From assembly GCF_021502675.1 (NCBI RefSeq), contig NZ_JAKFHA010000029.1, positions 1 to 53,833 of the forward strand: 53,833 nt of DNA. Reading direction: 5' to 3'. Source of the stretch: Yinghuangia soli. Lineage in GTDB: Bacteria > Actinomycetota > Actinomycetes > Streptomycetales > Streptomycetaceae. Below are positions 7,650 through 16,387 of the stretch, piece after piece; the stretch's first letter is position 1; every line of letters starts with the position of its first letter. The position numbers and the translations under genes are program-made. The notes below the pieces were generated by a model, which ran no database searches, was not told the DNA's origin, and was given only the letters and a program-made list of their open reading frames with translations.

Positions 7650-8236
7650 GCCTCCTGGCCCGTGGCTCGGGCGGGCATCACCCCCCGCGCCGAGCCATGC
7701 GTCGACCGCGGCGCCGTGCCGTGCACGGTCCCGGGCGCCGACCCGTGCGACGGGCTCGGCGTCACTCCGCGCCGGCCGCCCGCGGCGGCGAGCCGGGCTG
7801 CCGCGTATCCGAAGCCCACGCAGACAGGCGTGTAGAGGGCCAGGTTGAGCCAGTAGAAGGTCGTGTCCGAGTCGGCGCCGATGCCGAACGCCCAGCCGAC
7901 GCCCGCCAAGGCGCGCACGGTCATCCCCGCGGCGACTCCTGCGGTGGCCAGGCGTGCTGCGGAGCGTACGAACGGGCCGCCGAGGCTGCGGGAGTACGCG
8001 AACACGCCGAGCGCTGCCGTGCCGAGCACCGCGCACAAGGGCAGCAGTATCGGCGGAGTGAAGGGGACGTCGGCGTTGAGGAGGCCGTACGACAGCCCCT
8101 CGGTCGTCTCGGCGGGCCAGGTGGCGCCGGTCGCCCAGAAGGCGTGCAGCACGGCATCCGCCGTGAGCAGGGCGGCGACCGCAGTGCCGAGACGTCGCGC
8201 GGTGGCGGCCGCGAGCGGGGCGAATACGTCGACCAT
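7646..8236 (-). CDS. DUF3995-like membrane protein, first gene of the ECF operon
   Basis: This 196-residue protein has about four membrane segments. The region around HAFWATGATWP and the later WAFGIGADSDTTFYWLNLALY match what I know of DUF3995 integral membrane proteins. The cytoplasmic tail is low complexity, with a degenerate HGSAPGTV/HGTAPRST/HGSARG repeat. GAGGAG precedes the ATG. It overlaps the sigma gene by 4 bp, so the three genes are likely one transcript. A membrane protein encoded with an ECF sigma factor may serve as its sensor, but that is inference. Confidence 0.75.
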   Translation of the reverse strand: MVDVFAPLAAATARRLGTAVAALLTADAVLHAFWATGATWPAETTEGLSYGLLNADVPFTPPILLPLCAVLGTAALGVFAYSRSLGGPFVRSAARLATAGVAAGMTVRALAGVGWAFGIGADSDTTFYWLNLALYTPVCVGFGYAAARLAAAGGRRGVTPSPSHGSAPGTVHGTAPRSTHGSARGVMPARATGQEA

Positions 8237-8262
8237 GGTGTCTCCTCGTTCCGAGTTCGAGT

Positions 8263-8281
8263 GCCGAGACCCGGTCTCGGC
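8263..8281. promoter_or_regulatory. Palindrome upstream of the DUF3995-ECF operon
   Basis: The inverted repeat GCCGAGACC-C-GGTCTCGGC has 9-bp perfect arms and lies 27 bp upstream of the operon's first ATG. It could be an operator or an mRNA 5' hairpin. No known consensus is matched. Confidence 0.5.
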
Positions 8282-8462
8282 GTGGCGAGCCGAAGCGGGT
8301 GTCGGTGGGAAGAGGAGGCGTAGCGGCGGTTCGTTCCCTGCGAGTTTCGGGATTCTTTTGGCGAGGCGGATGAGGTGGACGCGGCGGACGAGGCTGGGCT
8401 GTGCAGGCCCGGTGACGCGGCGGTTCGGCGGCTGGATGGCTGGGTGGCCGGGCAGCCTCGGG

Positions 8463-9350
8463 TCAGGAGAGGTGCCGCCGGGCCGCGGTCGCCGGGCCGG
8501 ACGGCAGGTCGGCCAGCATCGTGAGCTCGGTGCGCACGCGCGCGAGTTCGGCAGGGTCGAGGTCGGCGTACACGAGTGCGTCGCCGTGTGCCGGCGCCTG
8601 CGCCACCAGTTGCCCGTCCGGTCCCCAGAACGCGCTGCCGCCGCTTGCGTCCCAGGAACCGGCGGGTCCCACGTGGTTGGCCAGCAGCGTGTACACGGTG
8701 TTGTCGATGGCGCGGGCCGGGAACCAGGTGCGGTACTGGAGTTCGCCGCCCCCGCGGCTGAACAGCGCGCCGACCAGGTACGCGTGGCAGCCGTCCAGCG
8801 CCGCGGCGCGGGCGTGTTCGGGGAAGCCCGAGTCGTAGCAAATGCCCAGCCCGAGGCGCCATCCCCGCAGCTCGAACGAGCAGACGGTCCGGCCCGGCAC
8901 GTAGTAGTCGACCTCGGTGGCGAAGAGGTGCTGCTTGTCGGCGCGGCCGAGGACCGTCCCGTCGGTGCCGAAAACGAGCGCGGAGATGAGGAGTTCGGTA
9001 CGCCCGTCGCCGGCGGGGTCCGGATCCGGCTCGTCGTCCGCGCTGCGCCCGGCGACCGCCGCGCCGACCACCGCAGCGGCGCCCGTCGTCCGGCAGGCCT
9101 CGGCGATCGGTGCCAGGCGCGGGTCGGTCTCGGTCACCGCGTACCTCGCGGGGTCGGAGACGATGAGGGCCGGTTCGTACCCGGTGAGGATCTTCTCCGG
9201 GAACACCACGAGCGCGGCGCCCTGCGCCGCCGCCTCGCGGATCATGCGGGCCGCGGTCGCGACGTTGGCGGCGACGTCGCCGCGGACGGACGACGTCTGA
9301 GCTGCGGCTATCCGCAACGGGGTGTCCGGAAGCCCGGTGATGATCTTCAT
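8463..9350 (-). CDS. Nitrilase-superfamily carbon-nitrogen hydrolase
   Basis: This 295-residue protein carries the nitrilase triad in order: Glu in VVFPEKILTGY, Lys in GRADKQHLFATE, and Cys in LGICYDSGFPE. Members hydrolyse amides or carbamoyl groups; the substrate here is unknown. It stands alone. No ribosome site precedes the ATG, while TAAGCT (9359-9364, minus strand) lies 8 nt upstream, suggesting a very short or absent 5' leader. The divergent GNAT at 9420 is also leaderless, so the two genes share a 69-bp promoter region. Confidence 0.87.
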   Translation of the reverse strand: MKIITGLPDTPLRIAAAQTSSVRGDVAANVATAARMIREAAAQGAALVVFPEKILTGYEPALIVSDPARYAVTETDPRLAPIAEACRTTGAAAVVGAAVAGRSADDEPDPDPAGDGRTELLISALVFGTDGTVLGRADKQHLFATEVDYYVPGRTVCSFELRGWRLGLGICYDSGFPEHARAAALDGCHAYLVGALFSRGGGELQYRTWFPARAIDNTVYTLLANHVGPAGSWDASGGSAFWGPDGQLVAQAPAHGDALVYADLDPAELARVRTELTMLADLPSGPATAARRHLS

Positions 9351-9407
9351 GGACGGCCAGCTTATCGAGCGGCGGGCACCGCGTACCGGCCCGATCGGAC
9401 GGCTCCT

Positions 9408-9413
9408 TAGACT
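9408..9413 (+). promoter_or_regulatory. -10 box (TAGACT) of a leaderless GNAT gene
   Basis: TAGACT ends 6 nt before the ATG at 9420. There is no Shine-Dalgarno, so transcription probably starts at or next to the start codon. Confidence 0.6.
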
Positions 9414-9419
9414 CCCGGC

Positions 9420-9878
9420 ATGCTCATCGAACCGCGTGACTTCACCGACCCGGCTGTTGTCGCGTTGGCCGCCGAAGCGGTCGCCGAACTCGACATGCGC
9501 TACCCCGAGGACGCCGACAAGGGCCGCCCGCTGGACCCGTCCGCGGAGTTCCTCGTCGCGGTCGGCGACGACGGCACCGTGCTCGGCATCGGCGCGCTTG
9601 CCCGCATCGACGACGAGACCGCGGAGATCAAGCGCATGTACGTGCCCCCGGCCGGGCGCGGCCAGGGCGTCGCCAAGCAGCTGCTCGCGGCCCTGGAGGC
9701 CCTGGCGGTCGAACGCGGCGCGCGGCGGATCAAGCTGGGCACCGGTACCCGCCAGCCCGAAGCGATCGCGCTGTACGGCAAGCACGGGTACATGGAGATC
9801 CCGGTCTACGGCATCTACAGGACCAACCCGCTGTGCGTGTGCTTCGGCAAGGACCTGCCGGGGCCGAGCGCGGCCTGA
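9420..9878 (+). CDS. GNAT-family N-acetyltransferase
   Basis: This 152-residue single-domain GNAT has the acetyl-CoA pyrophosphate loop in YVPPAGRGQGVAKQL (residues about 76-90) and the downstream GTRQPEAIALYGKHGY block. The same RQPEA-LY block recurs in the GNAT at 18464, so the two are probably related subfamily members. The acceptor substrate is unknown. Confidence 0.87.
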   Translation: MLIEPRDFTDPAVVALAAEAVAELDMRYPEDADKGRPLDPSAEFLVAVGDDGTVLGIGALARIDDETAEIKRMYVPPAGRGQGVAKQLLAALEALAVERGARRIKLGTGTRQPEAIALYGKHGYMEIPVYGIYRTNPLCVCFGKDLPGPSAA

Positions 9879-9939
9879 GCACCCCGCCCGGCGGCGCTGC
9901 CGTCGTCCGCGGGCTGTCCCGCACCCGCCCCCTGGCTCG

Positions 9940-9945
9940 TACAGT
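9940..9945 (+). promoter_or_regulatory. -10 box (TACAGT) of the lysR gene
   Basis: TACAGT ends 7 nt before the ATG at 9953, with no Shine-Dalgarno in between. This is the pattern of a leaderless actinomycete transcript. Confidence 0.55.
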
Positions 9946-9952
9946 GGCCGGT

Positions 9953-10927
9953 ATGCCGATGCCTTCCGACCTGGACCTGCGCAAAGTGCGGGTGCTGCGC
10001 GAGCTGGACCAGCGCGGCACCGTCTCGGCGGTCGCCGAGGCACTGCACCTGACGCCGTCCGCGGTCTCCCAGCAGCTCACCGCGCTCGCCCGGGAGACCG
10101 GCGTACGCCTGCTCGAACCGGCCGGCCGCCGGGTCCGGCTGACCGGCGCCGCGCGCGTCCTGCTCCGGCATGCCGACCAGCTGTTCGCGCAACTGGAGCG
10201 GGTGCACGCCGATCTGGCGGCGTATCAGGAAGGCGGTACGGCCGAGGTACGGGTCACCGCCTTCGGGTCGGCGATCACCGGGCTCGTCCTGCCCGCGGTG
10301 CGTGACCTGCGCGAACGCCGCCCCGGGCTGTCGCTGATCCTGCGCGAGTCGGAGCTTCCCGAGGGCCATGTCGGCCTCGTGCACGGCGAGATGGACATCG
10401 CGATCGTGATCGCCGCGCCCAACGGCCCGGCCGGGGACGATGCGCGTTTCGCCCGCGTCCCGCTGCTGGCCGATCCGCTGGACGTCATGCTGCCTGCCGA
10501 CCACCCGCTGGCCCGGTCGCGGTCGATCGCGCTGACCGACCTGGTCGACGAGGCGTGGGTGACCGGGTCGGTCGGCGCGTGCAGCCACCTGACCGCCACG
10601 GCCTGCGCGGCCGCCGGGTTCGCACCGAAGGTCGTGCACCGGGCCGACGAATGGACGACCGTGTTCGGACTGGTCGAGGCGGGCCTCGGTATTTCGCTGG
10701 TGCCGCGGCTGGTCACCGCCCGGGTGGGCCAGATGATCCCGCAGCGGGCCGGCGGCGTGGTGATCCGCGAACTGGCCGGGGTACCCCCGCAGCGGCACAT
10801 CGCCGCGTACGTCCGCAACGGCTCCGAGGAAGCGCCGCATCTCGCCGTGGTGCTGGACGCGTTCGCGGCCCAGGCCGCCCGGGTCCGGACCGGGCGGCCG
10901 ATGGCGGCGGTGGCCGCGGGGGCCTGA
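9953..10927 (+). CDS. LysR-family transcriptional regulator
   Basis: This 324-residue protein has an N-terminal helix-turn-helix (residues about 5-65; LHLTPSAVSQQLTALARETG). The substrate-binding domain begins near residue 90 (VRVTAFGSAITGLVLPAVR). A second in-frame ATG lies two codons later. LysR regulators usually control a divergent gene, but the upstream neighbour here is a co-directional GNAT and the downstream RidA gene is convergent, so the target is not evident. Confidence 0.88.
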   Translation: MPMPSDLDLRKVRVLRELDQRGTVSAVAEALHLTPSAVSQQLTALARETGVRLLEPAGRRVRLTGAARVLLRHADQLFAQLERVHADLAAYQEGGTAEVRVTAFGSAITGLVLPAVRDLRERRPGLSLILRESELPEGHVGLVHGEMDIAIVIAAPNGPAGDDARFARVPLLADPLDVMLPADHPLARSRSIALTDLVDEAWVTGSVGACSHLTATACAAAGFAPKVVHRADEWTTVFGLVEAGLGISLVPRLVTARVGQMIPQRAGGVVIRELAGVPPQRHIAAYVRNGSEEAPHLAVVLDAFAAQAARVRTGRPMAAVAAGA

Positions 10928-10980
10928 GCACTCCGTACGGACCGGCCTGCCCGGCAGCCCGGACCCGTGCGCGGCCGGGG

Positions 10981-11367
10981 TCAGCCGGCCGCGACCACCT
11001 CGACCTCGACCAGCCAGTCGTCCTCGAGGTGCTGCACGATGACGGCGGTGGTCGGGACCGGACGGCCCTCCAACGCGGCGACGCGCGCCGCGGCATTGGC
11101 CTCCGCGTGCGCCGGGTCGCGCAGGTAGCTGGTCAGCCGGACGATATTGGCCGTGGTCATGCCCGCCGAGGCGAGGATGGCCCGGATGTTGGACCAGATC
11201 AGCTCCAGCTGGACATCCAGATCGGCCCCAGGCTTGCCGGCCGGGTCGAGGCCCATCGTGCCGGAGACGAAGAGCAGGCGCTCGGCGCTGCGCACCTCCA
11301 TCGCGTGCACGTAGTCGTCGGTCGTGGCGTAGACGCCGTCGGCGGGGTCGTGCGGCACAAGTTCCAT
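10981..11367 (-). CDS. RidA-family (YjgF/YER057c/UK114) protein
   Basis: This 128-residue protein has the RidA core LFVSGTMGLDPAGKPGADLD, then NIRAILASAGMTTANIVRLT and the C-terminal strand VEVEVVAAG. Canonical RidA deaminates reactive enamine/imine intermediates from PLP enzymes. Many Rid paralogs have other substrates, so true enamine deaminase activity is not certain. It is convergent with the LysR gene. Confidence 0.87.
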   Translation of the reverse strand: MELVPHDPADGVYATTDDYVHAMEVRSAERLLFVSGTMGLDPAGKPGADLDVQLELIWSNIRAILASAGMTTANIVRLTSYLRDPAHAEANAAARVAALEGRPVPTTAVIVQHLEDDWLVEVEVVAAG

Positions 11368-11613
11368 GGCAGTTGCGGACCTTCCCGTCGGATCGCGCGG
11401 CGATCACGGAAGCAGTGGACGGGGGCATGCTGCGCGCGGCTCCGGCGGCCGGTCAACGGGATATCCGCACGGCGCGAGCAGGCCCGACCTTTCAGTCTTT
11501 GCTTAACGTTCTCCGGTGGATTTTGTCGATGGACGTAAACAGTCCGGGGCCGCCAGGCTGGACTCCGAAGGGCGGCGCGGCGGGCGCGCGGCCCAGGCGA
11601 GGAGGAGCCGGAC

Positions 11614-12663
11614 ATGGTCGGGACCGTGCGATGGGGGAGCCTGGCGCGGGTCGCACTGCTCGCCGCCATCTGGGGCTCCAGCTTCCTGTGGATCAAGCTC
11701 GCGCTGCGCGGCTTCTCGCCGGTGGAAGTCGCCCTGGTGCGGATCGCCCTCGGCGCGGCCACGCTGCTCGCCATCAGCCGGGTGCGCGGCATCGGCCTGC
11801 CGCGCGGGATGGGGACCTGGGGTCATCTGACGGTCGCGGCGTTCTTCAACAACGCCCTGCCGTACGCCCTGTTCGCGTTCGGCGAGGAGACCGTGGACAG
11901 CAGCGTCGCCGGGGTCATCAACGCCACCACGCCGCTGTGGACGATGCTGCTCGCCGTCCTCGTGGGCAGCGGCAAGCGGCTCGGCACCGGCCAGGTCGCC
12001 GGACTGTTCCTCGGCTTCGCGGGCGTCATCCTGATCCTCGCGCCGTGGCAGTCGGCCGGGGCTTTCGGCGCGGGCGCCGCGATGATCATGATCGCCGCGT
12101 TCAGTTACGCGATCAGCTACCTGTACCTCGAACGCTTCCTGTCCGGCCGCGGCCTCGACCCGATCGCCATGTGCGGCTCGCAACTCGCCGCCGCGACCGG
12201 CCTGCTGCTCCTCGTGCTGCCGTTCAGCGGCGATCTGGCCGTGCACGCCCGGCCGGACGCGTTCGCGGCCATCGCCATCCTCGGCGTCCTGGGCACCGGT
12301 ATTGCGGTGGTCATCAACTACCGGCTGATCCTCGACGACGGGGCCGCGGTCGCGTCCTCGGTCACGTACCTGCTGCCGCTCGTGTCCGTTCTGCTCGGGG
12401 CGCTGGCATTGGGCGAGGGCTTCGGGCTGCGGATGGCGGTGGGGATCGCGGTCGTCCTGGGCGGTATCGCGCTCAGCCAGCGGACACCCAAGGACGATGC
12501 GGACGCCGACGGGGGCCTTGCCGACGATGCGGCTGCCGCGAGCGGCGCCGGCCTCTCGGGTGAAGCCGCCCTCGCAGGTGAAACGGCAGGTGAAGCCGCA
12601 GGTGACGCGCACGACGCCCGCGCCGGGGCGCCGAAGCAGGCAGTTGTCGGAGCAGGCACATAG
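11614..12663 (+). CDS. EamA/DMT-superfamily transporter with Ala/Gly-rich tail
   Basis: This 349-residue protein has two EamA repeats of about five membrane segments each. They begin LLAAIWGSSFLWIKLALRGF and IMIAAFSYAISYLYLERFLS, typical of DMT metabolite exporters. After about residue 290 comes a soluble tail with short imperfect GEAA/GETA repeats, encoded by CAGGTGAA-type direct repeats near 12560-12610. The substrate is unknown. The SNF2 gene follows after 70 bp. Confidence 0.86.
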   Translation: MVGTVRWGSLARVALLAAIWGSSFLWIKLALRGFSPVEVALVRIALGAATLLAISRVRGIGLPRGMGTWGHLTVAAFFNNALPYALFAFGEETVDSSVAGVINATTPLWTMLLAVLVGSGKRLGTGQVAGLFLGFAGVILILAPWQSAGAFGAGAAMIMIAAFSYAISYLYLERFLSGRGLDPIAMCGSQLAAATGLLLLVLPFSGDLAVHARPDAFAAIAILGVLGTGIAVVINYRLILDDGAAVASSVTYLLPLVSVLLGALALGEGFGLRMAVGIAVVLGGIALSQRTPKDDADADGGLADDAAAASGAGLSGEAALAGETAGEAAGDAHDARAGAPKQAVVGAGT

Positions 12664-12733
12664 GCTGCCGGGGCGGCCGCCGGGACAGCCGGCGCCCGCC
12701 CCGCAGTCCCGCTCGTCCGACGAAAGGCCCCCG

Positions 12734-15700
12734 GTGTTCGCTCTGCACGCGCTCTGGCGCGCGGACCGGACGCTCGCGGTCTGGGGCGAGGACGCCCGCC
12801 CGGCCGATGCCCCCGCCGCTCTGCCCGGCCTCCCCGGCCCGCCTGCCCTTCCCCGCCTTTCCCTGATCGCCGATGCCCCGGGTCCCGACCCCTCCGGGGC
12901 ATCGGGCATGTCCGGGGACAGCCCCGAGGCCCGGCCGCACCCCTTCGCCGCGTCCGGCCAAGTGCTCGCCGAGCTGCTCTCCGGCGTCGGCCCGGGCCTC
13001 GAATGGCTCGTCGGGTACGCCCGTCCCGCGCCCCTCGTCATCGACCTCCCGACCCTCGCCGGCACCGCCCCGCAGCCCTCGCCCGAACTGCCCGGCGAAC
13101 CGCTGCGCGGCCCCCGCCCCGACCTGGCCCTGCGGCCATGGCAGGTGCCCGCGCTGGTCTTCGGCGCCGACGAGGCGGCGCAGCTGCTGGGGGCTCTGTA
13201 CGACCCGCGGCATGCCGCGCTGCGCACCGAACTGGCCGCGGAAGGCGCGGTCGACGTCCCGTACGGAGCTTCGCTGCGCTGGCTGACCGGCGTGCACGAC
13301 CTGGCCTGGCGGCTGGTCGGACGCGGCCGCGTCCTGCCCGGGCTGGCCGACGAGCGGGACGGGCCGGACGGGCCCGAAGTCCCGTACGCCCGCTGGCGCC
13401 CGGCCCCGGCCGAGGCCGACTGGCAGCTCATCCGGGACCTGGCTGCGGCCTGCCCGCCGGTCTGCCGGGCCGAGCACCGCGGCCCCGACGCCGAGGCGGT
13501 CACCGCCACCGCGCTGGTAGGGGACCTCCTGGAGACCTTGGCCGACCGCGAAGTGCGGGCCGCGCTGGAAGGCCTGCCGCCGCTGCTTCCGGCCGGGCGC
13601 CCGCCGCGGCCGCCCGCGACGGCCGCGGAGCACTGGCTTGCCGCACTCGGGGCCTCCGACGGGCGCTTGCACGGGGTCGGCCGGGACAGCGGATCGATCG
13701 AGGAACTCGGCCTGCTGCGGGCGGCGTTGACGGACTGGCACGGGTCGGAGGCGGTGCCGCAGCGTGCGTTGCGTACCTGCTTCCGGCTCGTCGAGCCCCT
13801 CGGGCCCGACCCTGCCGACCTCTACGGCGGCACCACGGACGCGAATTGGCGCGTGGACATCCTGCTGCAGGCCCCTGACGAGCCGTCGCTTCTTGTCGAG
13901 GCCGCCGAGGTGTGGACCGCGGGGCCCGTGCTGAACGTCTTCGAACGCAAGCAGTACCAGCCGCAGGATGCGCTCCTCGCCGACCTGGAACGCGCCTCCC
14001 GGGTTTGGCCGGTGCTCGACGCGACCCTGCGCGAGGCCCGCCCCGCGCAGGTACGCCTGGACCGGGAGGGGGCCCTCGGGTTCCTGCGCGACGCCGCCCC
14101 GGTGCTGGCCGCATGGGGCTTCGGCGTGCTGCTGCCGACCTGGTGGCAGCACCCGCCGAAGGTGGGGCTCATGCTGTCGGCCCGCACTGCGACACCGGGC
14201 GTGGTCTCCGGCGGCAGCCTGCTGGACCAGGACGCCGTCGTCTCCTTCGAGTGGCGCGCGGCGCTGGGCGACACTCCGCTCACTTCCGCGGAGCTGCGCG
14301 AACTCGCCGCGGCCAAGCAGCGGTTGGTGCGGTTCCGCGGCCAGTGGACCGAAGTCGACCAGAAGGCCATCGCGGCGGCCGCGGCGTTCATCGCGCGCGA
14401 CGGGTCGGGCACGATGACGGCCGGGGAGGTGCTGCGTACGGCGATCGATCCCGGGGCGAGCGCCGCCGGGCTTCCGGTGTTCGGCGTCGACGCGGACGCC
14501 TGGCTCGGGGAGTTGCTCGCGGGCGCGGAGGCGGTACGGGAGCGTCCCGTGCGTCTCCCGGACACCTTTGCCGCCGTGCTCCGGCCCTACCAGCAACGCG
14601 GCCTGGAATGGCTGGTGTTCCTCGCCCGGCTCGGAGTCGGAGCGGTGCTCGCGGACGACATGGGGCTCGGGAAGACCGTCCAGACCCTGGCGCTGCTTGC
14701 GGTCGAACATGCGGAACACGCGGAGCACGCGGCGCACGCGGAAGAGGCGGGAGGGGCGGAAGCGGCGGGAGAAGTGGGAGAGGCCGACGGCGGGCCCGGG
14801 CCGACTCTCGTGGTCTGCCCGATGACGCTCGTCGGCAACTGGCTCCGCGAAGCCGAACGCTTCACACCGACCCTGCGCGTGCACGTCCACCACGGCGCCG
14901 ACCGCCTCGCCGAGGGCGTACTGCCGGGCGCGGTGGCCGCCGCCGACCTCGTCGTCACGACGTACGAGACCGCGCACCGCGACGCCGAAGCCCTTGCCGG
15001 GGTGGCCTGGCGCCGCATCGTCGCGGACGAGGCACAGCACATCAAGAACAGCGCGACCCGGCAGGCCCGGGCCATTCGCTCGCTGCCGGCCGGGCACCGG
15101 ATCGCGCTCACCGGAACGCCGGTGGAGAACCGGCTCGCCGAACTGCATGCCGTCCTCGACTTCGCCAACCCCGGACTCTTCGGCAGCGCCGAGCAGTTCA
15201 AGGCGACCTTCGCGATCGCCATCGAACGCAACGGCAGCGAAAGGGCCTTGGCCGCGCTGCGCCGGGTCACCGCACCGTTCGTGCTGCGCCGCCACAAGAC
15301 CGATCCGGCCATCGCCGCCGACCTGCCCGCCAAGCAGGAGATGACGGTGCTGTGCCCGCTGACCCCGGAACAGGCCGGGCTGTACCGGGCGGTGGTCGCG
15401 GACATGAACCACCGCATCGCGCACACCGCGGGCATCGAACGCCAAGGCCTGATCCTCGCCACGCTCGGCAACCTCAAGCAGATCTGCAACCACCCCGCGC
15501 AGTTCCTCAAAGAGCGCCGCACGCCCTTCGGCGGCCGTTCGGGCAAGGTGGAACGCCTGGTCGGGGTGCTCGAAGAGGCCCTTGCCGAGGGCGACAAGAC
15601 ACTCTGCTTCACGCAGTACGCGCAGTTCGGCAGCCGGCTGCGCGACCACCTCGCGGACCGGCTCGGCGTCGAAGTCCTCTTCCTGCACGGCGGGATCACG

Positions 15701-16093
15701 GGACGCAGGCGCGACGAGATGGTCGCCCGGTTCCAGGAGGGCGACGGCCCGCGGATCTTCCTGCTGTCGCTGAAGGCGGGCGGCACGGGGCTCAATCTGA
15801 CCGCGGCCTCTCAGGTGGTCCATGTGGACCGGTGGTGGAATCCGGCGGTCGAGGACCAGGCCACCGACCGGGCGTACCGTATCGGTCAGGAACGGCACGT
15901 CCAGGTCAGAAAGTTCGTGTGCGTGGGCACCGTCGAGGAACGCATCGACGCGCTGATCGCGGCGAAGCGCGGCCTCGCGGCCTCGGTGGTGGGCGGCCCC
16001 GGGGGAAGCGCCGCGGGGGAGGGCTGGCTGACGGACCTGTCGGCGGAGGCGCTGCGCGAACTGGTCGCACTGTCGGAGGAGGCGGAGGCATGA
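12734..16093 (+). CDS. SNF2-family helicase / ATPase
   Basis: This 1119-residue protein has an N-terminal actinobacterial SNF2-associated region (about 1-590), an ATPase lobe with DDMGLGKT (Lys647) and DEAQH (765-769), and helicase lobe 2 with LLSLKAGGTGLNLT and a DQATDRAYRIGQ motif VI. This is a bacterial HepA/RapA-like translocase. I placed the start at GTG 12734, preceded by GAAAGG, because upstream in-frame codons overlap the EamA gene and encode only basic Pro-rich sequence. A repetitive HAEHAEHAAHAEEA insertion follows motif I. In many Streptomyces this gene is paired with a SWIM zinc-finger partner; here only a 73-residue ORF follows. Confidence 0.9.
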   Translation: MFALHALWRADRTLAVWGEDARPADAPAALPGLPGPPALPRLSLIADAPGPDPSGASGMSGDSPEARPHPFAASGQVLAELLSGVGPGLEWLVGYARPAPLVIDLPTLAGTAPQPSPELPGEPLRGPRPDLALRPWQVPALVFGADEAAQLLGALYDPRHAALRTELAAEGAVDVPYGASLRWLTGVHDLAWRLVGRGRVLPGLADERDGPDGPEVPYARWRPAPAEADWQLIRDLAAACPPVCRAEHRGPDAEAVTATALVGDLLETLADREVRAALEGLPPLLPAGRPPRPPATAAEHWLAALGASDGRLHGVGRDSGSIEELGLLRAALTDWHGSEAVPQRALRTCFRLVEPLGPDPADLYGGTTDANWRVDILLQAPDEPSLLVEAAEVWTAGPVLNVFERKQYQPQDALLADLERASRVWPVLDATLREARPAQVRLDREGALGFLRDAAPVLAAWGFGVLLPTWWQHPPKVGLMLSARTATPGVVSGGSLLDQDAVVSFEWRAALGDTPLTSAELRELAAAKQRLVRFRGQWTEVDQKAIAAAAAFIARDGSGTMTAGEVLRTAIDPGASAAGLPVFGVDADAWLGELLAGAEAVRERPVRLPDTFAAVLRPYQQRGLEWLVFLARLGVGAVLADDMGLGKTVQTLALLAVEHAEHAEHAAHAEEAGGAEAAGEVGEADGGPGPTLVVCPMTLVGNWLREAERFTPTLRVHVHHGADRLAEGVLPGAVAAADLVVTTYETAHRDAEALAGVAWRRIVADEAQHIKNSATRQARAIRSLPAGHRIALTGTPVENRLAELHAVLDFANPGLFGSAEQFKATFAIAIERNGSERALAALRRVTAPFVLRRHKTDPAIAADLPAKQEMTVLCPLTPEQAGLYRAVVADMNHRIAHTAGIERQGLILATLGNLKQICNHPAQFLKERRTPFGGRSGKVERLVGVLEEALAEGDKTLCFTQYAQFGSRLRDHLADRLGVEVLFLHGGITGRRRDEMVARFQEGDGPRIFLLSLKAGGTGLNLTAASQVVHVDRWWNPAVEDQATDRAYRIGQERHVQVRKFVCVGTVEERIDALIAAKRGLAASVVGGPGGSAAGEGWLTDLSAEALRELVALSEEAEA

Positions 16094-16311
16094 CGGACCA
16101 CGGGGGCGCCCCGGCCGGGCCTGATCCGGACGGGCCGCTGAGTGCCCGGGTGGCGGATTTCTGGGGCGGCGGGCCGGTGCCGGCGGCTCCGGACGTACCC
16201 CTCGAACCCGATCCGGCGGTCGCTGCCCTCGGGCAGCCGGCCCTCGTCGTCCGCGGACGGAATTGCGCGGATCTTGTGCGCCCGGCGTACCGGGCGATGA
16301 CCTCCCGGTGA
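16090..16311 (+). CDS. Small hypothetical protein coupled to SNF2 gene; possible SWIM-partner remnant
   Basis: This 73-residue ORF has its ATG overlapping the SNF2 stop (ATGA). It is Pro/Gly-rich, with the more ordered segment ARVADFWGGG and the C-terminus LVRPAYRAMTSR. In related genomes the coupled downstream gene encodes a several-hundred-residue SWIM zinc-finger protein. This ORF lacks any Cys/His zinc motif and may retain only the ends of such a protein after internal deletion. That reading is inference; a genuine small gene is the alternative. Confidence 0.45.
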   Translation: MTDHGGAPAGPDPDGPLSARVADFWGGGPVPAAPDVPLEPDPAVAALGQPALVVRGRNCADLVRPAYRAMTSR

Positions 16312-16387
16312 GTCGCGGGTGACGACACGGGAAGATCGTGGTCGGCCCGCGCACCTTGCGGGCCGGAAAAACGTAAGGAGCTTTCCC

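Noticed and set aside
8263-8281. LexA or known global regulator box at the ECF operon palindrome
   Set aside because: GCCGAGACC-C-GGTCTCGGC does not match LexA (CGAAC-N4-GTTCG) or other consensus sites I know.
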